The notes under the pieces were generated by a model. It searched no databases, had not been told where the DNA came from, and worked only from the letters and a program-made list of their open reading frames with translations. From Chryseobacterium salivictor (GTDB taxonomy: Bacteria; Bacteroidota; Bacteroidia; Flavobacteriales; Weeksellaceae): a stretch of 64,000 nt of DNA. Shown piece after piece: positions 48,717 to 57,671 of the stretch. Position 1 is the first letter of the stretch. Each line of letters begins with the position of its first letter. The position numbers were made by a program, and so were the translations under genes. The stretch lies in NCBI RefSeq assembly GCF_004359195.1, contig NZ_CP037954.1, positions 1,178,001 to 1,242,000 of the forward strand, in the 5' to 3' direction.

Positions 48717-48722
48717 GATGTG

Positions 48723-48757
48723 AGAATAAAGAACAAAGATAAAAGAATAAAGATAAT
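48723..48757. repeat. Phased 7-nt repeat tract upstream of arfB
   Basis: Five exact heptad steps: AGAATAA, AGAACAA, AGATAAA, AGAATAA, AGATAAT. It lies between menE and arfB. AAAGATA inside it also forms a possible minus-strand promoter core. Confidence 0.8.
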
Positions 48758-48812
48758 GCGGTCAATAGCCCAAAAGTAAAGTGCATCAGGAATAATAGAA
48801 TAGAACTTTAAA

Positions 48813-49847
48813 CTATTTTTTTAAGACATTAGAAACCATTTCGGTCAGTTCACGACGATCTATTTTTCCATTTGGAATTCGTGGAAATATTTCGATGAAA
48901 ATAGTTTCTTTTGGACGGTGATTTTTTGATGGAAATTCAATTTTTTTTAATCGCTGAATAACCTCTGGATTCTCTTGACCTTCAATAATCAGAACTGATT
49001 TTTGACCGAGTAATTCATCTGCAATTCCCATGAAAACAAGTTCATTATCCATTTCTTTTTTGACCAATGATTCAAGTTGTTCAGGATAGATTTTTAAACC
49101 GGCGGAATTGATCACATTGTCAATTCTCCCTAAAAATTTAAATTCTTTGCCGTTTTTTATATCAACTAAATCGTTCGTGATAAGAATTTCGGGGTTAAGT
49201 TGCGGAGCGAAAATCTGTAAGCAACCTCTTTGATCTAAAGAAATTTCAATGTCATCTAATACGATAAAATAATCTTCGGTGTTTGGATTGATTTCTTTTA
49301 AAGCAATATGGGAAAGCGTTTCCGACATTCCGTAGGTTTCATAGACTTTAGATTTTGAGATGTTAGATTTGAGACTTTGGCGAATTTTATCCTTCAAAGT
49401 TTCGGAAACTGCAGCTCCACCAATAATTAAGTTTTTTATAAAATGGAGTTTCTCCAGTGAGTTTTCAACTTGCAGCGGAGACATTGCACAGAAATCAATT
49501 TCTTCATTTAGATCACTTATTGGATTTATTGATGGCGCTTTTATAATTAAATTTAATTTTCTTTCCACCGCCCGGACAACCATCATTTTTCCGGAAATAT
49601 ATTCTACCGGAAGACAGAGTAGGGCAGAATCGCCAGTTTTTAAATCTAAAATGTCGCAGGTCATTTTTGCCGAATGCCACATTCTTTCTTTTTCAATCTC
49701 AAAAATTTTCGGTGTTCCTGTTGAGCCGGAAGTCTGAACTTTTACGGTCGCAGATTCATCGAGCCAATCTTTGATGAAAGATATAACCCGCTGATCAAAG
49801 TCTGTAGCAGGAGATGGTGTTGTATCGGTTGAAAAATCAATGTTCAT
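48813..49847 (-). CDS. menE: o-Succinylbenzoate-CoA ligase-like enzyme
   Basis: 344 residues, an acyl-adenylating enzyme. The P-loop is TSGSTGTPK (about 40-48), A5 is YGMSETLSHIA, the hinge is GRIDNVINSAGLKIYPEQLE and the catalytic lysine is in NGKIDRREL. It is about 100 residues shorter than typical MenE, lacking much of the N-terminal subdomain, which is the usual form in flavobacteria. MenE activates o-succinylbenzoate for menaquinone synthesis. Assignment to MenE rather than another ligase rests on length and pattern; no other men gene is in the window. Confidence 0.82.
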   Translation of the reverse strand: MNIDFSTDTTPSPATDFDQRVISFIKDWLDESATVKVQTSGSTGTPKIFEIEKERMWHSAKMTCDILDLKTGDSALLCLPVEYISGKMMVVRAVERKLNLIIKAPSINPISDLNEEIDFCAMSPLQVENSLEKLHFIKNLIIGGAAVSETLKDKIRQSLKSNISKSKVYETYGMSETLSHIALKEINPNTEDYFIVLDDIEISLDQRGCLQIFAPQLNPEILITNDLVDIKNGKEFKFLGRIDNVINSAGLKIYPEQLESLVKKEMDNELVFMGIADELLGQKSVLIIEGQENPEVIQRLKKIEFPSKNHRPKETIFIEIFPRIPNGKIDRRELTEMVSNVLKK

Positions 49848-49887
49848 TTTGAATATAATTTTTTAAAGGACGGAATTCCCTTTTAGA

Positions 49888-49920
49888 AGCGCTGTTAGGG
49901 CTTTAAGCCCTAACAGCGCT
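49888..49920. repeat. Palindrome, AGCGCT type, copy 2
   Basis: A perfect palindrome: AGCGCTGTTAGGGCTT and its complement with one central base. It shares AGCGCTG-TAG and CTAACAGCGCT with the element at 46965-46997. It lies between argS and menE, both leftward. Confidence 0.85.
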
Positions 49921-49952
49921 CAACGTTGGAAGCAAAGTGGCACGCCCAACTA

Positions 49953-51731
49953 TTACATTCTATTTACAGTTCCGATCCCTAAAAGCTCCAAGCCTTTTTT
50001 GATTGTTTTACCGGTAAGTTCTGATAATTCCAAGCGGAAGTTTTTCGCGTTTTCGTCTTCTTGATTTAGAATCGGATTGTTCTGATAGAAGGAGTTATAT
50101 GATTTTACCACATCATATACATAGTTCGCGACGAGGGCCGGAGACAACGTTTCCGCAGCTCTGGAAACCACTTCTTTGAAATTGGAAAGGTTCATCACCA
50201 ATTCCTTTTCTGAAGCATTGAGTTCGTAATCGGAAACGGTTGCTTTTTTATAATCCGCTTTAGCCAGTAAAGATTGAATTCTGGCATAAGTATACTGAAT
50301 AAAAGGTCCTGTATTCCCAGCAAAGTCGATACTTTCAGCGGGATTAAACAACATTTTTTTCTTGGGATCCACTTTCAGCATGAAATATTTCAGTGCACCT
50401 AAGCCGACTGTTTCGTAGGATTTTTCTTTTTCGTCGTCCGATAAAGTTTCCAGTTTACCCAGTTCCTGTGCTTTTTCTTTTGCGGTATCATACATTTCCT
50501 GCATCAAATCATCAGCATCGACCACGGTTCCTTCGCGGGATTTCATTTTGCCTGCGGGAAGTTCAACCATTCCATAGGAAAGATGGAAAAGATTTTCTGC
50601 CCAGTCGTAGCCTAGTTTTTTGAGAATTTTGAACAATACATCGAAGTGGTAATCCTGTTCGTTTCCGACGGTATAAATTAATTTCTGGATTGAGTTTTCT
50701 TTGAAACGCTGAACAGCTGTTCCCAAATCCTGCGTCATGTAAACCGAAGTCCCGTCGCCACGCAGCAATAATTTATGATCTAAACCTTCCTCAGATAGAT
50801 CACACCAAACCGAGCCGTCTTCTTTTTTGTATAAAACGCCTTTATTCAATCCTTCCTGAATTAAGTCTTTTCCTAAAAGATAAGTGTTGCTTTCATACTG
50901 AACCTGATCGAAATCAACGCCCAGTCGTTTATAGGTTTGTGCAAAACCGTCATACACCCAGGAATTCATTTCTGACCAAAGCTTTTTGACCGTTTCGTCA
51001 CCTTTCTCCCAATCGAGAAGCATTTTTTGAGCTTCTAAAATGATCGGTGCCTGTTTTTTGGCTACTTCTTCTTCGTAACCTTTTTCGACTAATTCCGCAA
51101 TTTCTTTTTTATACTCTTTGTCAAAAGCGACATAATAGTTGCCCACGAGTTTATCTCCTTTAAGGTGGGTAGATTCCGGTGTTTCGTTGGTTCCGGATTT
51201 CTGCCAGGCAAGCATCGATTTGCAGATATGGATTCCGCGGTCGTTGATGATCTGGGTTTTAATAACATTATAACCGTCTTCTTTTAGTATCTGCGCCACA
51301 GAATATCCTAAAAGGTTATTCCGGATATGACCAAGGTGCAGGGGTTTATTAGTGTTTGGTGAAGAGTATTCCACCATTACAGTTTGGTTTTTTGCTTCTT
51401 TTTTATCAAAATTTTCTTCGATGGAATGGAAGTTTTCTAAGAAGAAATTATTTTTAATTTTCAAATTAAGAAACCCTTTCACCACATTATAGCTTTCGAC
51501 AAAGTCGGACTGGGTGGTAAAAGCATCGCCTAATTCCATAGCGATAGTATCCGGACTTCTTTTTAAAATTTTGACCAGCGGAAAAGTAACAATCGTAAAG
51601 TCACCTTCGAATTCAGATTTATTTTGCTGAACATCGAGGGTGATGTTATTTCTCTGATTCACATCATCAATTTGAAAAACGGTTTCGATGATTTCAGCAA
51701 CTTTATTTTGGATGATTTCTTTAATGTTCAT
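49953..51731 (-). CDS. argS: Arginyl-tRNA synthetase
   Basis: 592 residues, class I. The HIGH-type motif is HLGHIRNNLLG after SSPNTNKPL, the KMSKS-type motif is KMKSREGTVV, and the C-terminal anticodon-binding domain includes YVYDVVKSYNSFYQ and ends in GIGTVNRM. Full length with its own promoter box (51749-51756). Confidence 0.97.
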   Translation of the reverse strand: MNIKEIIQNKVAEIIETVFQIDDVNQRNNITLDVQQNKSEFEGDFTIVTFPLVKILKRSPDTIAMELGDAFTTQSDFVESYNVVKGFLNLKIKNNFFLENFHSIEENFDKKEAKNQTVMVEYSSPNTNKPLHLGHIRNNLLGYSVAQILKEDGYNVIKTQIINDRGIHICKSMLAWQKSGTNETPESTHLKGDKLVGNYYVAFDKEYKKEIAELVEKGYEEEVAKKQAPIILEAQKMLLDWEKGDETVKKLWSEMNSWVYDGFAQTYKRLGVDFDQVQYESNTYLLGKDLIQEGLNKGVLYKKEDGSVWCDLSEEGLDHKLLLRGDGTSVYMTQDLGTAVQRFKENSIQKLIYTVGNEQDYHFDVLFKILKKLGYDWAENLFHLSYGMVELPAGKMKSREGTVVDADDLMQEMYDTAKEKAQELGKLETLSDDEKEKSYETVGLGALKYFMLKVDPKKKMLFNPAESIDFAGNTGPFIQYTYARIQSLLAKADYKKATVSDYELNASEKELVMNLSNFKEVVSRAAETLSPALVANYVYDVVKSYNSFYQNNPILNQEDENAKNFRLELSELTGKTIKKGLELLGIGTVNRM

Positions 51732-51748
51732 GGTTTTATTTTGAATGA

Positions 51749-51756
51749 CAAATATA
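51749..51756 (-). promoter_or_regulatory. -7 box of argS
   Basis: TATATTTG on the minus strand, 17 nt before the start codon. Confidence 0.55.
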
Positions 51757-51761
51757 CGGAA

Positions 51762-51790
51762 ATAAAAAAACCACTCCGAGGAGTGGTTTA
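51762..51790 (-). terminator. Terminator of the SusC/SusD operon
   Basis: On the minus strand AAACCACTCC pairs with GGAGTGGTTT around TC, then seven T. Confidence 0.92.
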
Positions 51791-51811
51791 GATTAATTCT
51801 TTAAATAAATA

Positions 51812-53251
51812 TTAGAATTTATCCCAGAATAGTTTAGTAGTTGCTTTGTCTCCACCGATTGCAGTTGCAGCAGCATTAACATTAGCTTTATTAAGAACGT
51901 ATTCCTGGTCAGAATAAGGCATTCTTACTGGAACACCATCTGTTTTAGAGTTTTTAGGATTAACAAAAACTGGTTGGTCTAATCTTCTTGAAAATAACCA
52001 TGCAGCGAAAGGTTTGTTAAACATAGCGATGTATGCTTCTTCGCCAATCGATTTTTTCCAGTTTGCAGCATCATATGGATGTGCAACTAGATAAGCAGCA
52101 GCATCTGCAGAACTAACATTATTCAATGTCATTGATACTGTAACTGCCTGATCGTAGAATGAAGCAGCTGTACCTCCAACAGAGTAACCTCTTGCAGCAG
52201 CTTCAGCTTTCATAAACAGGATCTCTTCGTAGCTTAACAAATTTGCAGGCGCAGTTGGTGCTAAGAAGAAACTGCTCATGTGAGAATAGGAAGCAAAAGG
52301 ATTTTTGTCTCCGAAAACCCCACCAACATAATTTCCACCCACTTTGGTAAACCATGTTGCCATTCTCGGATCATTTTTACCTTTCATCATATTGATCACT
52401 AATTCACTTGGAATAAAGTCATCTCTGTTGGAAGCAACTAAATCATCATAAACTGGATTACTATAAGTTCCACCTGGAAATTTTAGTGAGTATGCTTCAT
52501 CATTAGAAGCGATTACACCACTTGCGATTGCTGTTTCGATTGCCGTTTTGGCCGTAGCATCTACAGTAGTACTAGCAGAAGCTAAATTTACTCCCAGTCT
52601 TAATTTAATAGAGTTTGCCAAATGTTTCCATTTTGTCATATTTCCATTATAGACCAAATCGCCTGAATCGTACCCTTTTTTGCTTTCGTCAATAGTAGCA
52701 ACAACTGCTGTAATTCTCGCTAAAAGGCTGGTATAGATGGCTTTTGCATCGTCATACTTTGGGGCAAAACTACCATCACCTGCATTTAAGGCTTCAGAAT
52801 AAGGGATGTTTCCATAAGTATCTACCAGGTTTTCCCAAACAGCAATCTGAGAAATTTCTAAAGTAGCCATTCTATTTATTCTTTCTACTTCAGTAGCTAC
52901 TGCTTCAGAAGGAAGGTTTTTCTTAGCAGTTTCATAGTTGTTTAAGGAATTAACATACATTCTGTTCCAATGATTACGAGGTTGGTTTCTTGTGACCAAG
53001 TCATAATTTGTTTCGTCTGTATAAGTTACTTCTGCCCATTGTTGAACAAAGAATCTGTAATTGTTAAAATTCACACTTCCAGTAAAAGCTGAATAGAAGA
53101 ACTGCTGTTGGCCCATCGCTAAGAGCGTTGCCGACGGCAAAACGGATGGGTGCTTTGGGTCATTGTTCAAAGAAAGCAAGTCTCTTTGACAAGAGGTGAG
53201 GCTTATTGCAGCCAAGGCACCTATGATAAGTTTATTAAGTAATTTTTTCAT
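51812..53251 (-). CDS. SusD/RagB-like surface lipoprotein
   Basis: 479 residues. The signal peptide ends in AAISLTSC. The TPR-rich SusD core is seen in NRMYVNSLNNYETAKKNLPS, ATLEISQIAVWENLVDTYGNIPYSEAL and LLSYEEILFMKAEAAARGYS. It fits the SusD-like_2 branch (PF12771), the lid of the SusC-type transporter. It starts 10 bp after the SusC-like gene. No glycoside hydrolase or peptidase lies beside the pair, so the nutrient is unknown. Confidence 0.93.
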   Translation of the reverse strand: MKKLLNKLIIGALAAISLTSCQRDLLSLNNDPKHPSVLPSATLLAMGQQQFFYSAFTGSVNFNNYRFFVQQWAEVTYTDETNYDLVTRNQPRNHWNRMYVNSLNNYETAKKNLPSEAVATEVERINRMATLEISQIAVWENLVDTYGNIPYSEALNAGDGSFAPKYDDAKAIYTSLLARITAVVATIDESKKGYDSGDLVYNGNMTKWKHLANSIKLRLGVNLASASTTVDATAKTAIETAIASGVIASNDEAYSLKFPGGTYSNPVYDDLVASNRDDFIPSELVINMMKGKNDPRMATWFTKVGGNYVGGVFGDKNPFASYSHMSSFFLAPTAPANLLSYEEILFMKAEAAARGYSVGGTAASFYDQAVTVSMTLNNVSSADAAAYLVAHPYDAANWKKSIGEEAYIAMFNKPFAAWLFSRRLDQPVFVNPKNSKTDGVPVRMPYSDQEYVLNKANVNAAATAIGGDKATTKLFWDKF

Positions 53252-53261
53252 TGTTGTAATC

Positions 53262-56200
53262 TTAGAATTTTAAAGTAACATTTAATCCGATGTCTCTCGT
53301 TGTTGGTAGAGATCCAATAGACCAGCCGTATGATCTGTTGCCACCGCCTACCATGTTTTCAGGATCTGCGTAAGGTAAGTTTTTACTGATAATCCACAAG
53401 TTTCTTCCCACTAAAGAGATTTTTGCATCTCTAACGAAAGTTCCAGCTAAAAGGGACTGAGGTAGGGTATATCCAATAGCAGCTTCTCTTAGTTTAACAT
53501 AAGAACCGTCATAAACGAATCTCTTATTTGGCATTCTTGCGTATCCATCTAATGAACCAAAATCCATTGGGTCAGCAGTGTTAGTGGTGTTTACGTTTCC
53601 ATTAGGATTAACACCAGGCCATATAACTCCTGCTTCTCTAACGTTGCCGGTTGCTGTTTCCTCAGGTAACCCTGTAGCAAGTCCATAGTACATATCGGTA
53701 GAGAATACGTCACCACCATGTCTTACATCGATTAAGAAACTTAAAGAAACACCTTTATAGTTCATGCTGTTTCTTACGCCTGCTAACCAATCAGGGGTTA
53801 CATTTCCAATAATTTGGTTTCCTTGACGTAAATAATAACCTGTACTTGCGTTAATCACTTTTTCTCCATTAAGGTAAACGTAGTCAGAACCTACTAAAGT
53901 TCCCCAAGCTTCTCCTTCTCTTGCATTAAGAGAAACACCTCCTTGGTATGAAGCTAATAATACGTTTGATACATCGGTAACATCATTATGAAGTAATTCT
54001 ACAACTTCGTTTCTGTTTTGTGACCAGTTAGCGTCAATATTCCAGGTGAAATTAGCATTTTTAACTGGTACAAAACCTAATTGAACTTCGTATCCCCAGT
54101 TGTCAATTCGACCTGCGTTGATTGAAGCTGAGCTTAAACCCGACCCGGAAGAAATTGGCAATGTAAGAATTTGATTAATCGTTTTAGTTTTATAATAAGC
54201 AACATCAAAAGTAACTCTGTTGTTAAATAAACTTCCTTCTGTACCAAATTCAAATTCTTTTGCTCTTTGTGGTTTTAACTTATTGTTTGGTTGACGAGTT
54301 TGACTTCCAGACAGACCAACATTACCAAAGAAACCTGCTGCACCGTAGTAATAATCTAAGTCGTATGCATTAGCTGTTCCTCCTACTTCCGCGTAGTTGG
54401 CTCTGATTTTCCAGAATTTTAACCAATCAGTTTTAACTAATTCTGATAAAATTAATGCACCTGTGACAGATCCGTATCTGTATACATTGTCTCCAGCAGG
54501 AAGTGTTGAACTTTGATCAATTCTGTAAGTTCCATCTACATATAAAATTTTGTAGAGGTCAAGTGAAGCTGAAGCGTATCCTGAATTAGTTTGAGTGATA
54601 TATTCAGTTTCCGATGGAGCTAAGCCCGGAGCCGCACCATTGGCTAAACTGTAAATGTTTCTTAGTACTAATCCTCCTTCGGTCGTAGCATAGATTGAAT
54701 TGTAACTGTTTCTTCGTACAGTACCTCCTACAACACCACTTAGGTTAACATTATCAGTAACGTCGAATTTGTAACTAGCCATTACGTCGTAGTTAGTCTC
54801 TGTCTTAGTGATGTCCTGTCTTCCGTATCCAGATCCAATGTCATTTCCTGCAGCACCGAATGTTTGTGCTAGTGAACCTATCGCTAAGCGATCATCAATA
54901 CTTAAGTTAGTTCTGTCATGACTTACTTTACCCATCAAGTTGATGTTTTTCGTAAGGTCATACGTTAAACTTGCGATACTGAAAGATCTTGTTCTTTTAT
55001 CAGTAGGGTAGCTCTCATATACCTGGAAGTAGGGATTATTCCAGAAAATGGGGTTAGGGTTGCTAGAACTTTTAGGGTTCCAGCTTACGTTACCGTAGTT
55101 ATTTGCTGCGGTACCATTCGCCCCACTATTTCTTAAGTAAGCGTCTCTCAAAGAAAGAACATCTACGTTAGTTTGCCACCACTGTCTGAAATTGGTTACG
55201 ATATTATCACTATATCCAGTTGTGTTTCTACCTTTAGTATCTTGTAGATTTAAAGTGCTAAAGAATGAACCGTGTAACTTGGGAGTGAAGTCATAATTCG
55301 TTTTTAAAGTAAACGTATTTTTAGACATTTTAGAATTTGGCATCAATCCGCTTGAAGTCATGTTGTCATAAGAGAACATGATGTTTTGGCCTTTTGATCC
55401 TTTTTCTAAAGTAACAGTATTACTAAAAGTAAATGGGGTTTCAAAGAATTTAATCGGACCATTTTTCGCTGCTACCCACGGAGTTGCTTTTCCATAGTTA
55501 GGAGAAGTTGGGTCTAATGAATCCCATTGGTAAACGAGCAAACTTGGATCGAACTTAGGACCCCAAGATGCATCTTCTGCAAAGTTGGCATAAGGGTGCC
55601 CATCCGCCGCTGGGGCTTCAGTGTAGAAATCTTGCTCATATCCTGCACCATACTTATCCTGGTATTTCAAGAAAGTGCTTTTGTCGATAAATCCTGCCTG
55701 AACACCTGATGTCCAGCTTACTCCCCAAGATCCGTCCTCACCACCTCTACCATTTTTAGTAGTAATTAGAATTACACCGTTCAGACCTCTTTCACCGTAA
55801 AGTGCAGATGCTGCTGCACCTTTCAATACGTTGATTGAAGCGATGTCTTCCTGGTTGATGTCAGACAATGCATTACCAAAATCTTTCCCAAATCCAAAAG
55901 TAGAGTCGTTGTTAACAGGAGTACCATCGATTACTACCAATGGGCTACTACCAGCAACACCTTTGATACCTCTGATCACCATATTGGCAGATCCGGCAAA
56001 GTTACTGTTGGCAATAACGCTAAGACCTGCTACTTTACCGGAAAGTTGCGATGCAATGTTTCCAGTGTTAGTGGTTCCGTCTGATAGAGCATCAGATTTA
56101 ACTTCTTGAGAAGCATAACCTAGCGATTTTTTCTCTCTTTTGATACCCAAAGCCGTTACTACGACTCCTTCGATATCTTGCGTTTTGATCGTGTCTTTTT

Positions 56201-56270
56201 TCTGTGCATTTACCAAAGCAAATGACGCAGTCAAAACTACAGCTAAAACGCTTGTTGTTAGTTTCTTCAT
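53262..56270 (-). CDS. SusC/RagA-like TonB-dependent transporter
   Basis: 1002 residues. After the signal peptide (LAVVLTASFALVNAQ) comes directly a TonB-box-like QDIEGVVVTALGIKREKKSLGY and the plug (LSGKVAGLSVI, NMVIRGIKG, LVVIDGTPVNN, ASINVLKGAAASALYGERG). The N-terminal carboxypeptidase-like domain found in most SusC proteins is missing. The barrel ends in RDIGLNVTLKF. It forms an operon with the SusD-like lipoprotein. The upstream region holds two direct repeats at the promoter. Confidence 0.95.
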   Translation of the reverse strand: MKKLTTSVLAVVLTASFALVNAQKKDTIKTQDIEGVVVTALGIKREKKSLGYASQEVKSDALSDGTTNTGNIASQLSGKVAGLSVIANSNFAGSANMVIRGIKGVAGSSPLVVIDGTPVNNDSTFGFGKDFGNALSDINQEDIASINVLKGAAASALYGERGLNGVILITTKNGRGGEDGSWGVSWTSGVQAGFIDKSTFLKYQDKYGAGYEQDFYTEAPAADGHPYANFAEDASWGPKFDPSLLVYQWDSLDPTSPNYGKATPWVAAKNGPIKFFETPFTFSNTVTLEKGSKGQNIMFSYDNMTSSGLMPNSKMSKNTFTLKTNYDFTPKLHGSFFSTLNLQDTKGRNTTGYSDNIVTNFRQWWQTNVDVLSLRDAYLRNSGANGTAANNYGNVSWNPKSSSNPNPIFWNNPYFQVYESYPTDKRTRSFSIASLTYDLTKNINLMGKVSHDRTNLSIDDRLAIGSLAQTFGAAGNDIGSGYGRQDITKTETNYDVMASYKFDVTDNVNLSGVVGGTVRRNSYNSIYATTEGGLVLRNIYSLANGAAPGLAPSETEYITQTNSGYASASLDLYKILYVDGTYRIDQSSTLPAGDNVYRYGSVTGALILSELVKTDWLKFWKIRANYAEVGGTANAYDLDYYYGAAGFFGNVGLSGSQTRQPNNKLKPQRAKEFEFGTEGSLFNNRVTFDVAYYKTKTINQILTLPISSGSGLSSASINAGRIDNWGYEVQLGFVPVKNANFTWNIDANWSQNRNEVVELLHNDVTDVSNVLLASYQGGVSLNAREGEAWGTLVGSDYVYLNGEKVINASTGYYLRQGNQIIGNVTPDWLAGVRNSMNYKGVSLSFLIDVRHGGDVFSTDMYYGLATGLPEETATGNVREAGVIWPGVNPNGNVNTTNTADPMDFGSLDGYARMPNKRFVYDGSYVKLREAAIGYTLPQSLLAGTFVRDAKISLVGRNLWIISKNLPYADPENMVGGGNRSYGWSIGSLPTTRDIGLNVTLKF

Positions 56271-56295
56271 ATCAAATTAAATTTTTTCATTACAA

Positions 56296-56334
56296 CAAAA
56301 GTGCAAACTTTTTGCAATATGACCAAACTTTTTG
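56296..56334 (-). promoter_or_regulatory. susC promoter with CAAACTTTTTG direct repeats
   Basis: On the minus strand a -33 TTTG (56324-56327) and a -7 box CACTTTTG (56296-56303, one mismatch) are 20 nt apart. The 11-mer CAAACTTTTTG (plus strand) occurs at 56304-56314 and 56324-56334, exactly 20 bp apart, so it covers the spacer and the -33 box and may be an operator. Confidence 0.5.
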
Positions 56335-56382
56335 TTAATTAATTCTTAAAAATTTTATAGTTTTACAGTTATAATCAATTTA

Positions 56383-57024
56383 ATGGAATTATTAAAAACC
56401 TTCTCCGGCAGTTATTTAGAAGCAGGTTGCGATGAAGTCGGCAGAGGGTGTCTCTGCGGACCTGTCGTTGCTGCGGCGGTTATACTCGATGAAAATTTTA
56501 ACCAAAATTTGGTTAATGATTCTAAAAAATTAACATTTAAGACCCGGATGTATTTGGATGATTATATTAAAAATAATGTGAAAGATTTTGCCATCGCACA
56601 GCTTTCCCCAGCTTTTATTGATGAGCATAATATCTTAAATGCAAGTATTCATGCAATGCATCTGGCTTTAGATCGACTGAAAATACGTCCGGAACTTCTT
56701 TTAATCGATGGAAACCGGTTTCATCCTTATCAGTTGATTCCACATCAATGTATTGTAAAAGGTGATTCTAAAATTCTTTCGATTGCGTGTGCTTCTATTT
56801 TAGCAAAAAATTACCGCGATCAGCTGATGATCAAATTGCATGAAGAATTCCCAGAATATGGTTGGAACAAAAATATGGGTTACGCTACCAAACAACACCG
56901 GGAGGCTTTGGTTAAATATGGACCAACCGTTCATCACCGCAAATCCTTCAGACTGGATTACAGAGAAGAAGATCATGTTATTTACCCCATTAAAACCGAT
57001 ATTAATGAGATGCTCACTTATTAA
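56383..57024 (+). CDS. rnhB: Ribonuclease HII
   Basis: 213 residues. It removes single ribonucleotides from DNA. The catalytic D17-E18 pair lies in GCDEVGRGCLCGPVVAAAV, with LLIDGNRF and KGDSKILSIACASILAK further on, and the C-terminal GPTVHHRKSF. Full length and monocistronic. With rnhA at 23.4 kb, both RNase H types are in this window. Confidence 0.96.
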   Translation: MELLKTFSGSYLEAGCDEVGRGCLCGPVVAAAVILDENFNQNLVNDSKKLTFKTRMYLDDYIKNNVKDFAIAQLSPAFIDEHNILNASIHAMHLALDRLKIRPELLLIDGNRFHPYQLIPHQCIVKGDSKILSIACASILAKNYRDQLMIKLHEEFPEYGWNKNMGYATKQHREALVKYGPTVHHRKSFRLDYREEDHVIYPIKTDINEMLTY

Positions 57025-57616
57025 ATAGCAGGTCATCACGCCTATTTTGTCTGTTATAAAACCGCAAAGTTCTCCCTAGGCTTTTGCGGTAAAGCACATC
57101 CGGCCTCCTTAAATATTCGAAATTACCGCTCAGTTTGCTGCTTTTTTTTTAAATTTGGTATAGCGTTTCAGCAGTTGTTAGACTGTCCTTTAGAAGAGAT
57201 TTCTGAAGTTCCTATCTTTTGACCCTAAACGTATTTCTTTTGCCACCGATCCAAATAAAAAGCATTATATCACCACTATTTCTCCAATAATTTATTGGAT
57301 TTATATTGGACTTTTATTGGAGGTATATTGGAGATGGATGCAAATGTCACATAGGTATTGCAAGAGAATCTATAGAGTGGCCTGGCCTGAACTCACTTTA
57401 CAGATAAACTAATCAATCCTGATATAACGATACATAAATGGTTATCCTGAAAGAGCTATACCACTGGATTGCCAGGGCTAAAATTCTTCTGACTTTTCCC
57501 GTCTTAAATTTGACTGTTCATCTTCATAAATCCGGTTGGCTTTTTTTGCGGTAATCTATTTTTGACTTCTTTATCAATTTTAACTAAGTAATAAACAATT
57601 GCGCTGGAGGATATTT
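57025..57616. other. Long gene-free stretch
   Basis: About 590 bases. The only clear structure is the 11-bp tandem repeat at 57281-57334. A 37-codon minus-strand frame without a start (57504-57620) ends in KKPTGFMKMNSQI; it may be a decayed gene. Confidence 0.5.
57281..57334. repeat. Four 11-bp tandem repeats with inverted lead
   Basis: TTTATTGGATT, TATATTGGACT, TTTATTGGAGG and TATATTGGAGA follow without gaps. They are preceded by TCTCCAATAA, the reverse complement of the repeat core. The period is close to one helical turn. Confidence 0.8.
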
Positions 57617-57661
57617 CAATAAAAAAACGGAAGATTGATTTCTTCCGTTTTTTTTATTGAA
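57617..57661 (-). terminator. Terminator of yidC
   Basis: Long symmetric stem: AATAAAAAAACGGAAGA with TCTTCCGTTTTTTTTATT around a short loop. T runs on both sides make it bidirectional. Confidence 0.88.
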
Positions 57662-57671
57662 ATATTTTATT

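Noticed and set aside
57504..57620. Minus-strand frame reading IVYYLVKIDKEVKNRLPQKK in its middle
   Set aside because: It looks protein-like but has no start codon and no upstream continuation; it could be a relic but cannot be supported as a gene.
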